Below, piece by piece: positions 52,110-61,326 of a stretch of 64,000 nucleotides of DNA. Position numbers and translations under genes: made by a program. This DNA is from Rhodopseudomonas infernalis (GTDB lineage: Bacteria; Pseudomonadota; Alphaproteobacteria; Rhizobiales; Xanthobacteraceae). The stretch lies in assembly GCF_022271405.1 (NCBI RefSeq), contig NZ_JAJNAL010000012.1, forward strand, positions 62,001-126,000, given 5' to 3'. The first letter of the stretch is position 1. Every line of letters begins with the position of its first letter. The notes beneath the pieces were generated by a model. That model was given only the letters and a program-made list of their open reading frames with translations. It was not told the DNA's origin and did no database searches.

Positions 52110-53339
52110 ATGGATAGCCGCGTCGTTCCCGCTCCGCTCGTCACCCCACCGCTCAATGCGCCAGCGCGGCGCGATCTGTGCACCGATTGCGGCGTGTCGC
52201 GGATGAGCGACCCCAAACAATGCGGGCAGGCCTGCCAGTTCATCAAACCGAACTACCCGGCGATGGAACTGCAGGTCCACGGCCGCACCCGCGACTCCGC
52301 AAAACCGGACGAAGCCTTCTTCGGCCCGTACCGCCGCATGCTGCAGGCGGCGATGAAGCAGCCGCGCGAGGGCGCGCAGTGGACCGGCATTACCACCCGG
52401 ATCGGCGAGCGGCTGCTCGAAACCGGCGCTGTCGACGCGGTGCTGACGATGGCGGCGGATCCGGACGACAAATGGAAGCCGCGGCCGGTGCTGGTCACCC
52501 GGGCCGAAGATATGGCGCAGTGCCGTGGCATGCGGATGGGCTACGCGCCGTCGCTGGCGCTGCTCGAGCCGGCACGCGCGGCCGGCCACAAGCGTCTCGC
52601 GGTGATCGGCATCCCCTGTCAGATCTATGCGTTGCGCGCGCTCGAGCAGAAGCTCGGCTTCGAGCGGCTTTACGTGATCGGCACGCCGTGCTCCGACAAC
52701 ACGACGACGGAAGCGTTTCACGGCTTTCTGCATCTGCTGTCCGACAAGCCCGAGACGATCACCTATCTGGAATTCCGCGCCGACTATCATGTCGAACTTC
52801 GGTTCGACGACGGCCGCGTCCAGGAGATCCCGTTCCTGCTGCTGCCGATCTCCAAGCTGCCCTCGGACTTCTTCCCGATCACCTGCCGGACCTGTGTCGA
52901 CTACACCAACACGCTCGCCGACATCACCGTGGGTTACATGGCCGGACGCGGCGAGCAATGGCTGCTGGTCCGCAATGAACGCGGCGAAGAGTTACTGAGC
53001 CTGCTCGGCGACGAAGTCCGGCTCAGCGAGCCGACCAGCGCCGGCAAACGCGCCGCGCCGGTGAAAGGCTTCCTGAAAAACACTGAGCTCGCCGCGGGCG
53101 GCCTCCCGTTACGCGGCATGCCGAACTGGCTGCGACCGTTGATGGGCTGGCTGATGCCGAAGGTCGGCCCGCGCGGCCTGGAATTCGCCCGCGCCCGCGT
53201 CGAAATGAAAGCGGTCGAGACCGTATTGCATCTGCGACGGAACTATCAGCACAAGATCAAGAACATGGTGCCGGCGCACGTGTGGGCCTTGGTCAAACCA
53301 TACGGCCTCACGCCAAAAGAGGGCGAACAGCGGGATTAA
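52110..53339 (+). CDS. bciB: BciB-like 8-vinyl reductase (F420 hydrogenase beta-subunit family)
   Basis: A 409-residue FeS flavoprotein of the FrhB/BciB family. BciB reduces the C8 vinyl group of divinyl (proto)chlorophyllide using ferredoxin. Cluster-binding cysteines are in LCTDCGVSRMSDPKQCGQAC near residue 25 and FPITCRTCVDYTNTLADITV near 255. Other BciB-like blocks are GAQWTGITTRIGERLLETGA, KRLAVIGIPCQIYALRALEQ and VIGTPCSDNTTTEAFHGFL. Start ATG 52110 has 'aagagg' before it; the open frame begins at 52020. Its place in the photosynthesis cluster supports BciB rather than another FrhB-like enzyme. Confidence 0.85.
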   Translation: MDSRVVPAPLVTPPLNAPARRDLCTDCGVSRMSDPKQCGQACQFIKPNYPAMELQVHGRTRDSAKPDEAFFGPYRRMLQAAMKQPREGAQWTGITTRIGERLLETGAVDAVLTMAADPDDKWKPRPVLVTRAEDMAQCRGMRMGYAPSLALLEPARAAGHKRLAVIGIPCQIYALRALEQKLGFERLYVIGTPCSDNTTTEAFHGFLHLLSDKPETITYLEFRADYHVELRFDDGRVQEIPFLLLPISKLPSDFFPITCRTCVDYTNTLADITVGYMAGRGEQWLLVRNERGEELLSLLGDEVRLSEPTSAGKRAAPVKGFLKNTELAAGGLPLRGMPNWLRPLMGWLMPKVGPRGLEFARARVEMKAVETVLHLRRNYQHKIKNMVPAHVWALVKPYGLTPKEGEQRD

Positions 53340-53485
53340 CTTCAACGGCCCGCCTCCCCTGCGGCCTTCGGCACCGTCGCCATGTCCGTAATAGTCCGGA
53401 CAGAACCGCTTTGCTTCCTCCCGGTTGTTTGCGCACGGAACCCACGCCGTGCGCGCACCGTCGCGCTCATCCGAAGGAGGCTTAC

Positions 53486-53938
53486 TTGGATACCAACATT
53501 CTCGATCACCTGAAGACGCTGCACACCGCCGCGATCGACGCCCGCAACGGCTATGAGGAAGCTCTCGAGGACGCCGAGGGCAAGGGTCTGACGTCTTTGT
53601 TTCGCGACATGATCGCGCTGCATCACGGCAACGCCGAGGAGCTCGGCGCGCTGCTGATCAACGCCGGCGAAACAGCCGACGACAGCGGCTCGTTCATGAG
53701 CGTGGTGCACAAGACCATCATGAGTGTGCGGTCGCTGTTCGATGGCCTCGATGGCAGCGTGCTGCCAGGTCTGATCGATGGCGAAAAGCGCAACGTCTCG
53801 AAATACGACGACGCCATCGCCGACGCCGGCGCGGCGCCCGCCGTCCTCACCACCCTGACGGCGCAGCGCGGCAAGCTCCAGGAGAAGATCGCGCTGATGG
53901 AGCAGCAGAACGCGGCGTACGAGGCGGCGAAGGCGTAG
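53486..53938 (+). CDS. Ferritin-like four-helix protein (DUF2383/PA2169-type)
   Basis: A 150-residue helical protein starting at TTG 53486, five bases after a perfect 'aaggagg'. Residues follow the DUF2383 pattern: LDHLKTLHTAAIDARNGYEE, then LFRDMIALHHGNAEELGALL with E/H ligand candidates, MSVVHKTIMSVRSLFDGLDG and SVLPGLIDGEKRNVSKYDDA. Members are stress proteins with a ferritin-like bundle; metal binding is uncertain. Monocistronic. Confidence 0.78.
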   Translation: MDTNILDHLKTLHTAAIDARNGYEEALEDAEGKGLTSLFRDMIALHHGNAEELGALLINAGETADDSGSFMSVVHKTIMSVRSLFDGLDGSVLPGLIDGEKRNVSKYDDAIADAGAAPAVLTTLTAQRGKLQEKIALMEQQNAAYEAAKA

Positions 53939-54017
53939 CTGCCTCCGCTGCGGTTGTTGTAGCTGTAGCTACAGCCGTCGCGAAACCGCTACGACCCGCG
54001 ACAAGCACCCCCTCCCC

Positions 54018-54106
54018 GTCATGCCCGGCCTTGTGCCGGGCATCCACGTCTTGCTGACGGAAACGCAAGAAAAGGCGTGGATGGCCGGGACAAGCCCAGC
54101 CATGAC
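54018..54106. repeat. Palindromic intergenic repeat (gtcatgcccggcc type)
   Basis: gtcatgcccggccttgtgcc gggcatccacg ... gcgtggatggccgggacaag cccagccatgac. Ends and inner parts are inverted copies. Common Bradyrhizobiaceae style; related to the block at 44330-44440. Confidence 0.75.
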
Positions 54107-54171
54107 GAGTGGAGAGGGCATGGGCCAGGTCAAAAGCTTCCACTCGTCGAGCTTAACAAGAGCGCAAACAA

Positions 54172-54195
54172 AACGGGGGCCGAAAGGCCCCCGTT
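54172..54195 (-). terminator. Rho-independent terminator
   Basis: AACGGGGGCC-GAAA-GGCCCCCGTT: a perfect 10-bp stem with a GAAA tetraloop (tttc on the minus strand), followed leftward by ttttgttt. It lies 24 bases past the stop codon of the leftward small membrane-protein gene. Confidence 0.92.
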
Positions 54196-54219
54196 CGTCA
54201 TCGGCGTCAGATGCGGCGG

Positions 54220-54666
54220 TTACTTCGTCACGGTGCCGGTGTTGCCCGGAGAGTTGCCGACACCAGCATCGGAACCGGTGGGAGCGACACGCGGGTCAGT
54301 GCCGGGGTTGGCCGGCTGATACTGCTTCGGCTCGTTCTGGATGTTCTTCGGCTGCGCCATGCCGGTGGTGTTACCGCCCGTCGCGGCCGGCTGCGACACT
54401 TGCGCCGTCTGGGTATCGTTGCGCGAGCTGACGCCGGTGGCCAGCAGGCCCATCGCGATCAGCGCGAACACGGTGACGCCGATCAGTTCCGGCAGAGCGC
54501 CGTCCGGCGCAGCACCGCGGCCCGTGCCGTTGCCTTCAAGCGTATCGGCTGCCACGGCGCGGTTCGAACGCGAGCGAATGAAGTTCAGAAATGCAAAGCC
54601 GACGATCGCAACGCCGGCGGCGAGCGTGAAAAACATCAGCCAGCTAATGGGTTGGTCTCCGTTCAT
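54220..54666 (-). CDS. Small membrane protein with a Gly/Asn/Pro-rich tail
   Basis: A 148-residue protein beginning MNGDQPISWLMFFTLAAGVA at ATG 54666 behind 'ggagg'. Two membrane helices (about 8-28 and 64-84, LIGVTVFALIAMGLLATGVS) are followed by a low-complexity tail rich in Gln, Asn, Pro and Gly (about 95-148). Transcribed alone, downstream of the RND genes but separated by about 120 bases. No family recognised. Confidence 0.65.
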   Translation of the reverse strand: MNGDQPISWLMFFTLAAGVAIVGFAFLNFIRSRSNRAVAADTLEGNGTGRGAAPDGALPELIGVTVFALIAMGLLATGVSSRNDTQTAQVSQPAATGGNTTGMAQPKNIQNEPKQYQPANPGTDPRVAPTGSDAGVGNSPGNTGTVTK

Positions 54667-54786
54667 AGAAGCCTCCGTCAACGGGGTTAAACAGTCGAAT
54701 GTCACCTGTCGACTTACAACCGGAGGTTTTCTCAAAGGTTCCAACGCCGGATACTGCCGGCGCGAGATACTCATGCCTGCGACGAA

Positions 54787-57700
54787 TTAGACGGCGTCTT
54801 TCGGCAGTTGCGGATGCATCGGCACCGCGTGCTCGGGCTGCGTTACCGGATCGTCGGAGCGGTCGCGGCCCAGCAGGCGCTGCACCACGACGTAGAACAC
54901 CGGCACCATCAGCAGCGCCAGGATCACCACGGCGATCATGCCGCCCATCACGCTGGTGCCGAGCGCCTGCTGACTCTTGCCGCCGGCGCCGCTGGCGATC
55001 GCCATCGGCAGTACGCCGCAGACGAACGCCAGGCCAGTCATCAGGATCGGCCGGAACCGGAGATGACACGCCTCCATGGTAGCGTCGCGAAGCGACTTGC
55101 CTTCCTTGCGGAGGTCCTTGGCGAACTCGACGATGAGAATCGCGTCCTTCGCCGCGAGGCCGATGATCGTGATCAGCCCCACCGTGAAGTACACGTCGTT
55201 CGGCAGCGAACGCATCATCGCCGCGATCACCGCGCCGGTGATGCCGAGCGGCACCGTGAGCAGCACCGCAACCGGGATGGTCCAGCTTTCGTACAGCGCG
55301 GCCAGAACCAGGAACACCACCAGCGCCGACAGCGCCAGCAGGAACGGCGCCTGCGAGCCCGACAGCTTTTCCTGCAACGACTGGCCGGTCCAGTCGTAGC
55401 CGAAGCCGCGCGGCAACTGCCCCGCGAGCCGTTCCATCTCGGCGATCGCGTCGCCGGTGGTGAAGCCGGGCCGTGCCTCGCCGCTCATGCGCATCGCCGG
55501 ATAGTAGTTGAAGCCGACGACCTGTGTCGGGCCCTTCGACCATTCGATGGTCGCGAAGGACGATAGCGGCACCAGCTCGCCGCGGCTGTTCTTGACGTTG
55601 TAGGTCAGGATATCATCGGCCTTCATCCGGTCGGCGATATCCGCCTGCACGATGACGCGCTGCATCCGCCCGCGGTTCGGGAAGTCGTTGACGTAGGCCG
55701 AGCCGAGATTGGTCGAGATCGTATTATTGATGTCCTGGAAGGTGACGCCGAAGGCGCTCGCCTTCTCGCGGTCGATCACCAGATTGATCACCGGCGCCGG
55801 CGGCAGGCCTTCGACATAGACGTTTTGCAGAATCGGGCTGGCGTTGGCGGCAGTGACGAGCTGCTGGCTGGCCTGCACTAGCGCGGTGTAGCCCTTCTGG
55901 CCGCGGTCCTGCAGGCGGAAGCTGAAGCCCGAGGAATTGCCGAGGTTGTCGATCGGCGGCGGTTGCTGTGCGGCGATGCGCGCGTCGCGCACCGAACCAA
56001 GCGCCTTGTTGGCGTCACTGACGATCGCTGCCGCCGACGAGTTGCCGTCACGCTCCGACCAGTCCTTCAACGTGACGAAGGCCTGGGCAGCGTTCATGCC
56101 CTGACCGAGGAAGCTGAAGCCAGTGAGGAAGGTGACGTTCTCGATGCCCTCGCGCTTCAGCAGATAGTCCTCGACCTTCTTGATCACGTCGAACGTTCGA
56201 TTGTAGGACGATTCGGACGGGGTCTGCAGATCGACCGTGACGAAGCCTTGATCGTCGATCGGCAGGAATCCGCCCGGCATCCGCACCAGGCCCCAGCCGA
56301 GCACGCCGATCAGCACCGCATACAGAATCATCAGCCGGCCGGTGCGTCCGAGATTCCAGCGCACGACGCGCGAGTAGCGCTCGCGGGTGCCATCCAGAAT
56401 GCGATTGAAGCGGCCGAAAAACCCACGCTCGGCGTGAGCATGGCCTTTCACCACCGGCTTCAGCAGCGTCGCGCACAGCGCCGGGGTCAGCGATAGCGCC
56501 AGCAGCGCCGAGAACGCGATCGCCGACACCATCGTCACCGAGAACTGCCGATAGATGATGCCGACCGAGCCCGGGAAGAACGCCATCGGCACGAACACCG
56601 CGATCAGCACCGCGGTGATACCGACGATCGCGCTGGTGATCTGCGACATTGCTTTGCGGGTAGCTTCCTTTGGCGGGAGCCCCTCCTCTGCCATGATGCG
56701 CTCGACGTTTTCGACCACCACGATGGCGTCGTCGACCAGGATGCCGATCGCCAGCACCATGCCGAACATCGTCAGCATGTTGATCGAATAGCCGAACAGC
56801 AGCAGCGACACACAGGTGCCGAGCAGCGCCACCGGGACCACGATGGTCGGAATGATGGTGTAGCGGATATTCTGCAGGAACAGGAACATCACCACGAACA
56901 CCAGCACCACCGCTTCGATCAGCGTGTGCACCACCTTGGTGATCGAGGCCTCGACCACCGGGGTGATGTTGTAGGGGATCTCGTATTTGATGTTGGCCGG
57001 GAAGAAGCGCGACAGCTCCTTCATCTTGGCTTCGACGGCGCTCGCAGTGGCCAGCGCGTTGCCGGTCGGCGACATCAGCACCGACAGGCCGGCGACCGGC
57101 TTGCCGTTGAGGCGGGTGTTGAACTGATAGCTGAAGCCGCCGATCTCGATCCGGGCGACGTCGCGCAGCCGCACAGTCGACCCATCCGGATTGGCGCGCA
57201 GCACGATCGCGCCGAATTCGTCGGCGGAGGACAGCTGGCCCTTCACCAGCACCAGAACGGAGATCTTCTGCCCCTTGTCGCTGGGCTCGGCGCCGACCGC
57301 GCCGGACGCGACCTGGGCATTCTGCGCCTCGATCGCCTTGGTGACGTCGTCGGAGGTCAGGTTGTAGCCGACCAGCTTGTCGGGATCGATCCAGATGCGC
57401 AGCGCGCGCTCCGTCGAATACAGCGTGGCACGGCCGACGCCGGGAATGCGGCGGATTTCGCCGAGCACGTTGCGGATCATGAAGTCGCCGAGGCCGACTT
57501 CGTCGAGCGAGCCGTCGGTCGAACTCAGCGTGATGATCTGCAGCACCGCGCTGGAGGCTTCCTCGACCAGGATGCCTTGCTGCAGCACCGCGCGCGGCAA
57601 CCGCGCCTCGATGCGCTTGATGCGGTTCTGCACGTTGACCGACGCCATTTCGGTGTCGGTGCCGGGCTCGAAGTTGGCGGTGATTTCGACCTGGCCCAGC

Positions 57701-57951
57701 GAGTCGGACGTCGATTCGAAGTTGAGAATGCCGTTGGCGCCGTTCAGCTCTTCTTCGATCAGCCGGGTGACGCTGTTGTAAAGGTTCTCGGGCGACGCAC
57801 CGGGATATTGCGTCGACACCGAAATCGACGGCGGCGCGATGATCGGATACTGCGCGATCGGCAGGAACGGGATCGAGATCACGCCGAGCAGACAGATGAA
57901 CAGCGCGACGACCCAGGCGAAAATCGGCCTGTCGATAAAGAAGGATGGCAT
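54787..57951 (-). CDS. RND multidrug efflux transporter, inner-membrane permease (AcrB/MexB type)
   Basis: A 1054-residue HAE1-family RND pump with 12 membrane helices and two large periplasmic loops. Clear segments: FFIDRPIFAWVVALFICLLG at the N-terminus, TM4 with the proton-relay aspartates (GMVLAIGILVDDAIVVVENV), the duplicated N- and C-half pattern, and VGLITIIGLAAKDAILIVEF. It exports hydrophobic drugs or metabolites using the proton gradient. The adaptor gene lies 9 bases upstream; no outer-membrane channel or repressor gene is adjacent. Confidence 0.95.
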   Translation of the reverse strand: MPSFFIDRPIFAWVVALFICLLGVISIPFLPIAQYPIIAPPSISVSTQYPGASPENLYNSVTRLIEEELNGANGILNFESTSDSLGQVEITANFEPGTDTEMASVNVQNRIKRIEARLPRAVLQQGILVEEASSAVLQIITLSSTDGSLDEVGLGDFMIRNVLGEIRRIPGVGRATLYSTERALRIWIDPDKLVGYNLTSDDVTKAIEAQNAQVASGAVGAEPSDKGQKISVLVLVKGQLSSADEFGAIVLRANPDGSTVRLRDVARIEIGGFSYQFNTRLNGKPVAGLSVLMSPTGNALATASAVEAKMKELSRFFPANIKYEIPYNITPVVEASITKVVHTLIEAVVLVFVVMFLFLQNIRYTIIPTIVVPVALLGTCVSLLLFGYSINMLTMFGMVLAIGILVDDAIVVVENVERIMAEEGLPPKEATRKAMSQITSAIVGITAVLIAVFVPMAFFPGSVGIIYRQFSVTMVSAIAFSALLALSLTPALCATLLKPVVKGHAHAERGFFGRFNRILDGTRERYSRVVRWNLGRTGRLMILYAVLIGVLGWGLVRMPGGFLPIDDQGFVTVDLQTPSESSYNRTFDVIKKVEDYLLKREGIENVTFLTGFSFLGQGMNAAQAFVTLKDWSERDGNSSAAAIVSDANKALGSVRDARIAAQQPPPIDNLGNSSGFSFRLQDRGQKGYTALVQASQQLVTAANASPILQNVYVEGLPPAPVINLVIDREKASAFGVTFQDINNTISTNLGSAYVNDFPNRGRMQRVIVQADIADRMKADDILTYNVKNSRGELVPLSSFATIEWSKGPTQVVGFNYYPAMRMSGEARPGFTTGDAIAEMERLAGQLPRGFGYDWTGQSLQEKLSGSQAPFLLALSALVVFLVLAALYESWTIPVAVLLTVPLGITGAVIAAMMRSLPNDVYFTVGLITIIGLAAKDAILIVEFAKDLRKEGKSLRDATMEACHLRFRPILMTGLAFVCGVLPMAIASGAGGKSQQALGTSVMGGMIAVVILALLMVPVFYVVVQRLLGRDRSDDPVTQPEHAVPMHPQLPKDAV

Positions 57952-57960
57952 CGGGACGGC

Positions 57961-59178
57961 CTATTGCACCTTCTTCGTCGTTCCGGCGGGCTGGGTGGTG
58001 GCGGTCTGCGGATTCGGCGGCGCTGAAGCTTTGGTCTCTTCAGCGCTCACCGGGACCACGACGTCACCGGCTGCGAATTTCTGAAAGCCTTCGACCACAA
58101 CGCGGGCGCCCGGCTTGAGGCCGTCCAGCACCAGCCATTGTCCGTCTTGCTGCGAACCGACGCGCACAGCCTGCACCGCGACGCGATTGTCGTCCTTGAC
58201 GACGAACACTTCGCTGCCGCCGCCAGCGTTGCGCTGGATCGCCTGGTCGGGCACCGCGATCGCATCGGCGTCGTAGCCCTGCTCGATCCGGACGCGGACA
58301 TACATGCCCGGAAGCAGCTCGCGGTTAGGATTGTCGAACTCGGCGCGCAGCGTCACCTGTCCGGTGTAGGCGTCGACCTTGGCTTCGGAGAACAGCAGCT
58401 TGCCCGGGATCGGATAGACAGAGCCGTCGTCGAGCACGAGCCGGGCGCGCGCCGCGTCCGGCGCGATCTGATCGAGTTCTCCCGATTCAAAAGCGCGACG
58501 CAGCCGCACCATCTCGGCGACCGGCTGGGTGAAATCCGCATAGACGTGGTCGAGCTGCTGGACGGTGGCGAGGTTGGTGGGGTCGTTCTGCACAACGAGC
58601 GCGCCTTCGCTGACCAGCGCTGCGCCGATGCGGCCGCTAATCGGCGCGCGGATGGTGGCGTATTCGAGATTGAGCTTGGCGCGGGCGACTTCGGCCTCGC
58701 GCGCCGCGACTTCGGCCTCGGCCTGGCGCGAGTTGCTGGCCGCGACTTCATTCTGCGCCTTGGATGCAGCCTGGTCGCGCGCCAGCGCGGCGACGCGCTT
58801 GGCCTGCAGTTCCGCCTGCTCACGCGCGGCATTCGCCTTGGCGAGCGCGGCCTCGGCGGATTTCAAGTCGACTTCAAAAGGACGCGGGTCGACCTGGTAG
58901 AGCGGATCGCCGGCCTTGACTTCGCTGCCCTGCTGGAACGAGCGCTTGGTGACGATGCCCGAGACGCGCGAGCGGACATCGGCGACGCGAACCGGTGTGA
59001 TCCGGCCCGGCAGTTCGCGCACGATCGCGCGGGCATGCGCCTTGACGGTGATGGTGCTGACTTCGGGCTTTTCCGGCGCGGCGGCATTGGCCGTTGTCGG
59101 CTCGTTGCAGCCCGCCAGCATCGGCGCCAGACACGCGAGCGCCATCGCCGAGAAGGCTAACCTGATCGATCCCCGCAT
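57961..59178 (-). CDS. RND efflux periplasmic adaptor subunit (AcrA/MexA type)
   Basis: A 405-residue lipoprotein-type membrane fusion protein. The leader ends in the lipobox LAPMLAGCNEP, so Cys should be lipidated. The barrel and lipoyl parts (GRITPVRVADVRSRVSGIVT, FQQGSEVKAGDPLYQVDPRP) surround a long Ala/Glu/Arg coiled-coil hairpin (about 95-160), then IRAPISGRIGAALVSEGALV. It links the RND pump to an outer-membrane channel encoded elsewhere. Confidence 0.94.
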   Translation of the reverse strand: MRGSIRLAFSAMALACLAPMLAGCNEPTTANAAAPEKPEVSTITVKAHARAIVRELPGRITPVRVADVRSRVSGIVTKRSFQQGSEVKAGDPLYQVDPRPFEVDLKSAEAALAKANAAREQAELQAKRVAALARDQAASKAQNEVAASNSRQAEAEVAAREAEVARAKLNLEYATIRAPISGRIGAALVSEGALVVQNDPTNLATVQQLDHVYADFTQPVAEMVRLRRAFESGELDQIAPDAARARLVLDDGSVYPIPGKLLFSEAKVDAYTGQVTLRAEFDNPNRELLPGMYVRVRIEQGYDADAIAVPDQAIQRNAGGGSEVFVVKDDNRVAVQAVRVGSQQDGQWLVLDGLKPGARVVVEGFQKFAAGDVVVPVSAEETKASAPPNPQTATTQPAGTTKKVQ

Positions 59179-59559
59179 CGAAAAAACCTCTTGAAAAACC
59201 GCTTGTCACGCAGGCCCGCGACCGGGCGTGCCGAATACACACGGCACCGCGCCTGCGCTTCGCCACAGACGACCTGATGAACGGAAATTAAGTTTGAATT
59301 GGTGCGGCACAACAAGACGCCCCGGCGGCGCAATGTCACAGCCCCGGAACTCGTTGAACATTAAAACTTTTTTGTCGTTCAAGTGCAACCCCGAGGGAGG
59401 CAGCTGCCGTGAATCTCGGACGGTGTTTGGTCGTAACCGGCCTTTGTGCCCGGCGTGCGCCTGATGGCGTACGAACTTAGATGACCGCGACAGCCGGCCA
59501 TCCCGGTCTGGGATTTGCCGGATAACGACGGCGGGGCTCAGGCCATCAACAGGATCGAC
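59179..59559. other. Intergenic region upstream of the RND operon
   Basis: About 380 bases, AT-rich between 59280 and 59390 (ttaagtttgaattgg, gaacattaaaacttttttg), which probably contains the leftward RND promoter. Near 59495-59525 there is the imperfect dyad ccggccatcccggtctgggatttgccgg. No gene supported. Confidence 0.5.
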
Positions 59560-61098
59560 TCAGCGCGTGTAGACGAACGCCGGATCTTCGAGATCAATCT
59601 TCGGCAGTTCGTCTTTTTCGGTCCAATAGTCCTGGCTGTGCTGCCACTCCGGCTTGGCGCCGCGCTTCGGCAGCAAATGCATGCCGCGCATCAGGTATCC
59701 CGGATTGAAGTTTTCCGGATCCATCCACGGCTGCAGTTCCATCCCGGCATCTTCCGGACGGAGCGCCGGGACGACGCTGCGGTGGCCGCGCTGTTTCATG
59801 TGGGTGAGCAGGCGGCAGACGAAATCGGCGACGAGATCGACGCGCAGCGTCCAGCTGGCGCGAAAATAGCCGAACACCCAGGCCATGTTTGGCACGCCGG
59901 TGAACATCATGCCGCGATACGTCACCGTATCGGCGAAGTTCAGCGGCTCACCGTCTATATTGAAGACGATGTCGCCGAGCACGTTGAGATTGAACCCGGT
60001 CGCGGTAACGACGATATCGGCCTCGAGCGTCTCGCCCGACTTCAGCTTGATGCCGGCCTCGGTGAAGCGCTCGATTTCGTCGGTCACCACCGAAGCCTTG
60101 CCGGAGGCGATGCCTTTGAACAGATCGCCGTCCGGCACGAAGGCGATCCGCTGCCGCCAGGGCCGGTAATTCGGCATGAAATGTGGGTCGAGGTTGTAGT
60201 CGGGCCCGAGATGCGCACGCACGCCGGCAAGCAGCTCCTGCTTCACCACCTCGGGCTCGGTCATCGATCGCCGCGTGAACGCCGCCTGGTCGAACAGGAT
60301 CTTGCGGCGGACGATCTCGTGAATCCACTCCTCGCAAATCCCAAGTTCGCGCAGCGTGTCGGCGATCTCGATCTTGTTGCGGCCGGGAATGAAATAGGTC
60401 GGGGATCGCTGCAGCACGGTGACGTGCTCGCAGGTCGGCGCCAGCGACGGCACCAGCGTCGCGGCGGTCGCGCCGGAGCCGATCACCACCACCTTCTTGC
60501 CGGCGTAATCAAGATCGTCGGGCCAGGTCTGCGGATGGACGATGCGGCCCTTGAATTCGGCCATGCCATCCCATTCGGGCATGTAGCCCTCGCTGTGGCG
60601 ATAATAGCCCTGACACATCCACAGGAAGTTCGCGGTGACGCGGACCTGCTCACCGGTGTCGACGCGCTCGGCAACGATGGTCCAGCATTGCTCCGCGCTC
60701 GACCAGCTCGCCGATTGGATGCGATGGCCGTAGTGGATGTGGCGGGCGAGATCGTTATCTTCGATCACTTCGCCGAGATACTCGCGAATCTCGGCCGCGG
60801 ACGCGATCGGCTTGCCGGTCCATGGTTTGAAGCGATACCCAAAGGTATAGAGATCGCTGTCGGAGCGGATTCCGGGATAGCGATGCGTCAGCCAGGTGCC
60901 GCCGAAACCGTCCTGTGCTTCGAGCACGGCGAAGCTGGTGCCGGCGCATTGCTGGGTCAGATGATAAGCGCCGCCGATACCGGAGATGCCGGCGCCGACG
61001 ATCAGCACGTCGACATGGTCGGGCACTTTGTCAGGAAAGGTCGCGGTGTGAGCAGAGGTCCCGACGCGCGGAGCGGCGGCTTCGGCAGACTGGGTCAT
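59560..61098 (-). CDS. FAD-dependent Baeyer-Villiger-type monooxygenase
   Basis: A 512-residue flavin monooxygenase. The first Rossmann motif is VLIVGAGISGIGGAYHL near residue 33, the second VVVIGSGATAATLVPSLA near 190, and the late TATGFN motif is present. The Baeyer-Villiger fingerprint FxGxxxHxxxWP is exact (FKGRIVHPQTWP near residue 165). It should use NADPH and O2 to insert oxygen next to a carbonyl or oxidise a heteroatom. Start ATG 61098 follows 'gaggaaac'. Substrate unknown; no linked pathway genes. Confidence 0.9.
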   Translation of the reverse strand: MTQSAEAAAPRVGTSAHTATFPDKVPDHVDVLIVGAGISGIGGAYHLTQQCAGTSFAVLEAQDGFGGTWLTHRYPGIRSDSDLYTFGYRFKPWTGKPIASAAEIREYLGEVIEDNDLARHIHYGHRIQSASWSSAEQCWTIVAERVDTGEQVRVTANFLWMCQGYYRHSEGYMPEWDGMAEFKGRIVHPQTWPDDLDYAGKKVVVIGSGATAATLVPSLAPTCEHVTVLQRSPTYFIPGRNKIEIADTLRELGICEEWIHEIVRRKILFDQAAFTRRSMTEPEVVKQELLAGVRAHLGPDYNLDPHFMPNYRPWRQRIAFVPDGDLFKGIASGKASVVTDEIERFTEAGIKLKSGETLEADIVVTATGFNLNVLGDIVFNIDGEPLNFADTVTYRGMMFTGVPNMAWVFGYFRASWTLRVDLVADFVCRLLTHMKQRGHRSVVPALRPEDAGMELQPWMDPENFNPGYLMRGMHLLPKRGAKPEWQHSQDYWTEKDELPKIDLEDPAFVYTR

Positions 61099-61272
61099 GT
61101 TTCCTCGACTTTTTTTGTCGTTGCAGCCAGCTTGCCGCCTGGGCCGCGCTTTGCCCAGCATTTTCTTGGCCAGCGCATAATTCAAACGGGGCGCGACCGA
61201 ACCGTGACCGCCACGAATTTTTCGCCGCGTGAAACGCCCACCTGCGATCCTCGTGAGGCCTGACATGCAAAA

Positions 61273-61298
61273 CGCCGCGGGCATTGCTGCCCGCGGCG
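61273..61298 (-). terminator. Terminator hairpin at the end of the puc operon
   Basis: CGCCGCGGGCA-TTGC-TGCCCGCGGCG: perfect 11-bp stem, 4-base loop, followed leftward by ttttgcatg. It lies 29 bases beyond the stop codon of the six-repeat protein and closes the pucC-repeat gene transcript. Confidence 0.85.
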
Positions 61299-61326
61299 CC
61301 TTGAGGCCTATCGACCGACGGCTGGC

